A DNA stretch of 64,000 nt from Tessaracoccus defluvii (GTDB taxonomy: Bacteria > Actinomycetota > Actinomycetes > Propionibacteriales > Propionibacteriaceae): NCBI RefSeq assembly GCF_014489575.1, contig NZ_CP060789.1:3596001-3660000 (forward strand). The letters are read 5' to 3'. Shown piece by piece: positions 59,799 to 64,000 of the stretch (its first letter is position 1; every line of letters starts with the position of its first letter). The position numbers and the translations under genes are program-made. Below the pieces are notes generated by a model that worked only from the letters and a program-made list of their open reading frames with translations, searched no databases and was not told the origin of the DNA.

Positions 59799-60559
59799 GG
59801 TCGTTCGCCGCCGCCGTCGGCCTGTTCAGCGTCCTGCCGGTGCGCGGGCTCGACGACGTCGACCGCGGACACGCCCGCGGTGCGATGCTCGCATTCCCCT
59901 GGCTGGGTGCCCTCCTCGGGGCGATCGCCGGCGCCGTCGGCGGCGTGGCCGCGTGGCAGCAGCTGCCGCTGCTCGGCCCCGTGCTGGCGCTCGCGACGCT
60001 GGCCGCGCTGACCGGCGCGCTGCATCTCGACGGCGTCGCAGACACCGCCGACGGGCTCGGCTCCCGCAAGCCCGCGGCCGAGGCGTTGTCCATCATGCGT
60101 CGCTCGGACATCGGGCCCATGGGCGTGGTGACGCTCGTCTTCGTGCTGGGGATCCAGGCGATGGCGCTCGCCTCCGTGCCCGGGCCCGCCTGGGTGCCGT
60201 TCGCTGCCCTGACGGCGGCCGCCATGGTGTCGCGACTCACCGTCACCGTCGCGACGGTCGGCAACCGGTTCGCCAGGGACAGCGGCTTCGGGGCCCTGTT
60301 CCGCGCCGTGACCCCGCGGGCAGGGGCCATCGTCGACGCCCTGCTGGTCGCCGGTGCGCTGGCGGGCCTCGGCCTGCTGGCGGCCGGGCCGCGCGGTGCC
60401 CTCGTGTTCGCCGTCGCGGCCGCGGTGGCCGCACTCGTGGCCTGGGGGTGGGGCGCCCATCTCCTGCGCCGTCTCGGCGGCTGGACCGGCGACACGTTCG
60501 GCTCGCTGATCGAGATCACGGCGACCGTGTTCCTGGTGGGCGTCGCCTTCGGTCTCTAG
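59795..60559 (+). CDS. cobS: Adenosylcobinamide-GDP ribazoletransferase (cobalamin synthase)
   Basis: A 254-residue integral membrane enzyme joining adenosylcobinamide-GDP to alpha-ribazole. FSVLPVRGLDDVDRGHARGA starts it; HLDGVADTADGLGS holds the metal-binding Asp motif and RRSDIGPMGVVTLVF follows. About six hydrophobic segments. GTG 59795 overlaps the cobU stop (GTGA). With CobU it is the nucleotide-loop branch of B12 synthesis, a strong pathway in propionibacteria; the ring genes are not in this window. Confidence 0.93.
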   Translation: MRSFAAAVGLFSVLPVRGLDDVDRGHARGAMLAFPWLGALLGAIAGAVGGVAAWQQLPLLGPVLALATLAALTGALHLDGVADTADGLGSRKPAAEALSIMRRSDIGPMGVVTLVFVLGIQAMALASVPGPAWVPFAALTAAAMVSRLTVTVATVGNRFARDSGFGALFRAVTPRAGAIVDALLVAGALAGLGLLAAGPRGALVFAVAAAVAALVAWGWGAHLLRRLGGWTGDTFGSLIEITATVFLVGVAFGL

Positions 60560-61161
60560 GCCGGCGTCCAGGCGCGGGTGGCCAGGTCGAAACGGCCCAC
60601 GGGCTCCAAGGGGCCCGCGACGTCGTGGGTCTCGTAGCGCAGCAGCGACACGGTCGGCACGTGCACGACCAACGTCTCCGTCCAGTCGGCGAAGGACGAG
60701 ATGATCGGGGCGAGGGGCGCGCGGGTCGCGTAGAGGCCGATGGTGACGTGGGGCGTGTAGGGTCCCGGCCTCGCCTCCAGGGCCTCATGCAGAGAGGCCA
60801 CGCCGGCCCCGTCGGCCGTGAGGTACGGGGCGCCCGCGAAGCTGCCGAATGCGCCGATGACAAGGTCGAACGGTGCGACCGCAGCGGAGACGAGCGCGGC
60901 CAGGTCGGCGGCGAACTCGGCGTCGCCGTAGACGCCGTCCGTGGGCGTCGCGCCCGGTGTGGGCGCGAGCCCGGCGTAGGCGAGCGTCAGGTGGGGCTGC
61001 CGGGCGTAGCGGCGGAGCAGCAGCGGTGTGAGCCGGGCCCTGGCCCGTGCCGTCAGCGCCGTGACGTCGTCGCGGTCCAGGTCGACCGCCCAGACCAGCG
61101 CATGGGGGCAGCCGCCGTGCCACTCGACGAAGTCGGCGTCGATGACCGGTTCGGTGGTCAC
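60556..61161 (-). CDS. 2H phosphoesterase / 2'-5' RNA ligase-like protein
   Basis: A 201-residue protein with the two His-x-Thr motifs of the 2H phosphoesterase superfamily, PHLTLAYAGL and PHVTIGLYA. GTG 61161 overlaps the stop of the siderophore-interacting gene (GTGA). The RNA-ligase assignment is a family name; the physiological role (RNA 2',3'-cyclic phosphate or other) is unknown. Its 3' end overlaps cobS by 4 bases from the opposite strand. Confidence 0.82.
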   Translation of the reverse strand: MTTEPVIDADFVEWHGGCPHALVWAVDLDRDDVTALTARARARLTPLLLRRYARQPHLTLAYAGLAPTPGATPTDGVYGDAEFAADLAALVSAAVAPFDLVIGAFGSFAGAPYLTADGAGVASLHEALEARPGPYTPHVTIGLYATRAPLAPIISSFADWTETLVVHVPTVSLLRYETHDVAGPLEPVGRFDLATRAWTPA

Positions 61162-61933
61162 TTCGCGGGCGGGCCTCGGCGCCCGCTGCAATCTCCGCCG
61201 CCTCCAAAGACGCGACGAAGTCGTGCTTCGACGCCTGCCAGTCGTCCTCGGTCATGCCGGAGCGCCAGTAGCCCGAGATCGACACGTCCGCGCGCGGCAC
61301 CCCCAACTCGACGAACAGGTAGCCGCGCAGGTCCTTGACCATCTCGGCCACGCCGTGGACGAACCACCCGACGCGCCCCTGCGGAACAGCGGCGGAGCGG
61401 ACCCGCGCGGCGAGCGCCGAGCCGTGGGCCGCTCCGTCGCGGGCGACCCACTCGATGATGGCACCGGGTGGCGTGGGCATCGGGAAGCGGGCCGCGGCGT
61501 CGGCGATCTCGAGGAAGACCGCGGCGGTCGCCCCCGCGGGCAGAGCCTCGAGCGCGGCGGCGATCGCGGGTGCGGAGGCCTCGTCGCCGACCAGGACGAA
61601 GTGCTCGACGTCGTCGGCCGGGTGCCAGGCGCCTCCCGGGCCGAAGAAGGAGATCTCGTCGCCGGGGGCGGCGGTGGCGGCCCAGGGGCCCGCGAGGCCG
61701 TCGTCGCCGTGGACGACGAAGTCGACGACGATGGCTCCGGTGGCCGCGTCGTGGCTGCGGACGGTGTAGGTGCGGGTGGCAGGCGGGAACGAGAACTTGA
61801 TGTAGTGGTCGGTGTGGGGCAGCTCGACGCCCGCGAGATCGGGGCAGTCGAAGGTGAGACGGACGAGGTCCCGCGAGAGGCGCTCGGTGGCGGTCACGGT
61901 GGCCCTGCGCTCGATGCGCTGGCGAGGTGGCAT
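61158..61933 (-). CDS. Siderophore-interacting FAD protein (apparent frameshift at C-terminus)
   Basis: A flavin reductase of the SIP family (ViuB/YqjH type) that releases iron from siderophores. About 258 residues if one C is restored near 61167-61173, ending EARPAK and stopping at 61158-61160; without it the frame runs past the family end for another 124 codons. FAD-binding RTYTVRSHDAATG and DFVVHGDDGLAGPWA, and SGYWRSGMTEDDWQASKHDF near the C-terminus, are diagnostic. A DtxR-type iron box precedes the gene. Confidence 0.87.
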
Positions 61934-61955
61934 GGGTTCTCCGGGGAAGACGAAC

Positions 61956-61975
61956 GGGTTAGGTAACCCTAACCC
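61956..61975. promoter_or_regulatory. DtxR/IdeR-type iron box
   Basis: GGGTTAGGTAACCCTAACCC has perfect 8-bp arms (GGGTTAGG and CCTAACCC) around TAAC, matching the DtxR/IdeR core TTAGGTNANCCTAA closely. It lies 23-42 bp upstream of the siderophore-interacting gene, so this gene is probably repressed by iron. Confidence 0.85.
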
Positions 61976-61983
61976 GCTCCCCG

Positions 61984-63213
61984 TCAGGAGGCCGATTCGT
62001 CCCAGGCAGCGAGCACGGCCCGCCCCGCGGCGTCCGGGTTCCTGTCGCCCCGCGCCGTTCCCTGTCGGGTGGAGGTGAACGTCACGTGGGCTTCGTCAGC
62101 CATCACCTCGACAACCCGTTCGTCCGGCCAGGGCAGTCCCCGGAGCCGTGCCAACGCCTCCGCCCGGTCGGAGGCGGGCACGCCGTCCATCCGGACCGTG
62201 ATCTGCTCCGGTTCGACGCGGACCGTGGGCATCCGCCGCACGGCGTTGTGGTTGAGGGCGGCCCAGGAGTCGCGCACGTGCGGCAGCTCGCCCACCATCC
62301 ACACGTGGTGCCCCGTGCCCCGGCATCCGACGCCGACCTGGAGGGCGGTCGTGAAGGAAGCCAGGACGTCCGCGCACTGCTCCAGGGGCACCTCGTGGAG
62401 CTCGATCCGCCCGGGGAGAAGCGTCACCCGCAGGCCGGCGTCGGTGAGCTGGCGGAAGAGGGCGGTGTCGACGGTTCCCGTACCGATGTGGATCAGGTTG
62501 CTGCGCTGACGCAGCGTCCAGGGGAGGTCGGTCCGGATGTCTCCGAGCGTTGCGAGGTCGGCGTCGTCCAGGAGGGTGACCAGATCGCCCTGGATCATCC
62601 AGGCGTGCGGTTCGAGCTGGGCCAACGCGCTGGCGCGCCCTGGCACCTGGCTCCCGGGGAACGCCCCGGTGTAGCGACTGTCGATGTCGTAGGCGGCGAA
62701 GTAGACGCCATCGTGGAGGGGAGCCGCGGCGAGTGTGGTCGCCAAGGTCGTCGTCTGATACTCGATGAGGCGGGGCCACTCCTCGCGCCCCGGACCGCTG
62801 TAGGGGCCGAGCGCCCAGCCGACGCGACGTCCGGTCGCCCCCGCAGGGAGCGGCTCGTCAGCCCACGCCCAGGCGTCATCGGGCGCCGCGTGCCGGGACA
62901 GGAGCCGCAGCGTCGTCGAGCCGCCGGTGACCGGCCAGGTGACGTGGAGGGAGAACCGACCGCTTCCGTTCGTGCCCCACTGCTCGGCGAGGTCGTCGCT
63001 GAAGCTCCGGGCCTCCGTCAGGGAACCCACCTCGACCGTGACCAGCCCGCCGATGATCCCGACAAGGCCGTACTGGGCCTCGAAGGTGATCGAGGGGTGG
63101 TGGGCGCGTTGCTCTTCGACCCAGGCCTCGAGCTGGCCAGCCTGGCGACCGCTGCAGCCGCCTCCCAACACCAGGGCCGCCACCACGGCCGCTGCCTTCC
63201 AGACACGTCCCAC
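61984..63213 (-). CDS. Hypothetical lipoprotein
   Basis: A 409-residue exported protein. The signal peptide AAAVVAALVLGGGCSG ends in a lipobox GGGC with the Cys near residue 20, so it is probably lipid-anchored. The remainder is soluble, mixed alpha/beta, with no motif I recognise. It ends 50 bp from the iron box of the preceding gene and starts 52 bp after the secA2 end on the same strand, so co-transcription with secA2 is possible. Confidence 0.7.
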   Translation of the reverse strand: MGRVWKAAAVVAALVLGGGCSGRQAGQLEAWVEEQRAHHPSITFEAQYGLVGIIGGLVTVEVGSLTEARSFSDDLAEQWGTNGSGRFSLHVTWPVTGGSTTLRLLSRHAAPDDAWAWADEPLPAGATGRRVGWALGPYSGPGREEWPRLIEYQTTTLATTLAAAPLHDGVYFAAYDIDSRYTGAFPGSQVPGRASALAQLEPHAWMIQGDLVTLLDDADLATLGDIRTDLPWTLRQRSNLIHIGTGTVDTALFRQLTDAGLRVTLLPGRIELHEVPLEQCADVLASFTTALQVGVGCRGTGHHVWMVGELPHVRDSWAALNHNAVRRMPTVRVEPEQITVRMDGVPASDRAEALARLRGLPWPDERVVEVMADEAHVTFTSTRQGTARGDRNPDAAGRAVLAAWDESAS

Positions 63214-63264
63214 GGCTCACCTCCCGCTAGGGCAGCAGGCTAGTCGCGCAGCAGGTCGACCGGG

Positions 63265-64000
63265 TCAGCGGCGGCCCAGCGCCTTCGCCATGCGGTCGAG
63301 CTCGCCGCCGAGCTCGTTGTCGGTGACGGTGTAGGCCCAGGTGGCCGATGGCACGCGGTCGCCGAGGAAGGTGAGGTCGAGCCCGTCAGCGGTGCTGGCG
63401 CCCGCGAGCAGTCGGGCAGCGTCGTCGGCCGTCTCCGCCACGACCGACTCGAAGGCGGTGGCCACCTGACGCTCGAACTCCGTCAACGGGTCCTCCTTCG
63501 CGAGTGCCCGCAGGTGGATGCCCTCGCGGATCTCGCCAGCGAACGCCAGGTGCTCGCTCCATCGCAGGTCGATCGCCGCCAGCAATGCCAGCCGGCAGGC
63601 GGCGGCCAGGTGGCCGGCATCGATCTCGCGGCCCAGGTCGTCGAGCAGGTCGCCGTCGGCGGTCCGCAGCACCTCGACGGCGAACGCCTCGGATGCCAGC
63701 GCCCGGTCGCGCTGCTCCAGCACCGCCCGGCGCTGGGCCGAGAGCAGGTTCGCGTACCGCGTGGACAGACGGCGCAGGCTCTGCTGCTGGCCCTCGTCGA
63801 TCCGCTGCGCGTGACCGCTCAGGTCGGCCAACCTGCGGTCGCGCACCACGCCGTCGGCCGTCACGTCGAGGGGAGCCGGTGATCCGGCGCATGCCTGACG
63901 ATGAGGTCGTCGTCGAGGGAGGCGAGGAAGACCGAGTCGCCCGGGTCTCCCTGGCGGCCTGCGCGTCCCCGGAGCTGGTCCTCGAGCCGCGACGACGGGA
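63265..64000 (-). CDS. secA2: SecA2-type translocase ATPase, 3' part (apparent frameshift)
   Basis: The C-terminal part of a SecA-family translocase motor; the gene continues beyond base 64000. The visible start has [20 protein letters not shown] (nucleotide-binding motif VI) and [15 protein letters not shown]; then CTCCCCTCGAC is one C short (63870-63873), and the -1 frame continues [18 protein letters not shown]. Later [20 protein letters not shown] is the SecA wing/scaffold signature. The protein ends at ALGRR without the Cys-rich zinc tail of SecA1, consistent with the accessory SecA2. Confidence 0.83.
   Translation of the reverse strand, partial: PVVAARGPAPGTRRPPGRPGRLGLPRLPRRRPHRQACAGSPAPLDVTADGVVRDRRLADLSGHAQRIDEGQQQSLRRLSTRYANLLSAQRRAVLEQRDRALASEAFAVEVLRTADGDLLDDLGREIDAGHLAAACRLALLAAIDLRWSEHLAFAGEIREGIHLRALAKEDPLTEFERQVATAFESVVAETADDAARLLAGASTADGLDLTFLGDRVPSATWAYTVTDNELGGELDRMAKALGRR

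Noticed and set aside
1..64000. CRISPR array, insertion sequence or prophage
   Set aside because: No regularly spaced short repeats with spacers, and no transposase, integrase, capsid or terminase genes were seen; the repeats found have another structure.

Overview
The window is chromosomal DNA of very high G+C, with densely packed genes, many GTG starts and many 1 or 4 base start/stop overlaps. This points to an actinobacterium. The gene set favours the Propionibacteriaceae (Tessaracoccus/Arachnia/Microlunatus type): polyphosphate glucokinase, PPK2, a succinyl-CoA:acetate/propionate-type CoA-transferase, late cobalamin genes (CobU, CobS) and two lactate-dehydrogenase-like FAD/Fe-S proteins. 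The family assignment is an inference from gene content. I see no prophage, insertion sequence, CRISPR array or rRNA.

Layout. 1-2034: end of pgi and a SanA/DUF218 protein. 2274-10426: a DeoR-regulated carbohydrate operon (binding lipoprotein, RbsA-type ATPase, two permeases, D-psicose/D-tagatose 3-epimerase-type isomerase, FGGY kinase). 10526-18405: MFS exporter, argS, ppgK, two bPH2 (YdbT/YdbS-type) membrane proteins, a DUF1707/LiaF-like protein and pfkA. 18416-28633: serine hydrolase, an FAD/Fe-S dehydrogenase, tRNA-Gly(CCC), a deaminase, a 5'-nucleotidase, a racemase with a divergent LysR regulator, a DUF368 polyprenyl-phosphate translocase and a double GNAT acetyltransferase. 28698-36584: an HNH protein, then a tightly coupled five-gene cassette (SWIM, DUF5691, MoxR AAA+, DUF5682, VWA), the least understood system here. 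36622-46433: methyltransferase, ppk2, HAD phosphatase, metQ-metI-metN, a PemK/MazF-like protein, a DinB-like protein, a standalone ATP-dependent DNA ligase and an M20 amidohydrolase. 46515-58017: small alarmone synthetase, SPFH protein plus ribbon-helix-helix protein behind a perfect 29-bp palindrome, aminotransferase, nitrilase-family hydrolase, second FAD/Fe-S dehydrogenase with a TGGTNNNACCA operator, MarC, CoA-transferase, serB and an HtrA protease. 58157-64000: RsmC-like methyltransferase, cobU, cobS, 2H phosphoesterase, siderophore-interacting protein under a DtxR-type iron box, a lipoprotein and the 3' part of secA2.

Two sequence-level patterns cut across the annotation. First, eleven genes (two of them in the sugar operon) are split by what looks like one missing base. 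Nine fall in short G or C runs or other G/C-rich stretches where the site can be narrowed well, one is less precisely placed, and one lies at a gene's last codons. Every gene length is 3n+2 and homology resumes in the next frame. This looks like residual consensus error rather than pseudogenes. Second, three intergenic loci carry five copies of a modular repeat of about 90-140 bp built from CACGAATCTGG-type units around a GC-rich core, and another short repeat (CCCTTCGA-N6-CAGGGA) occurs twice, once expanded in frame inside the MFS gene.
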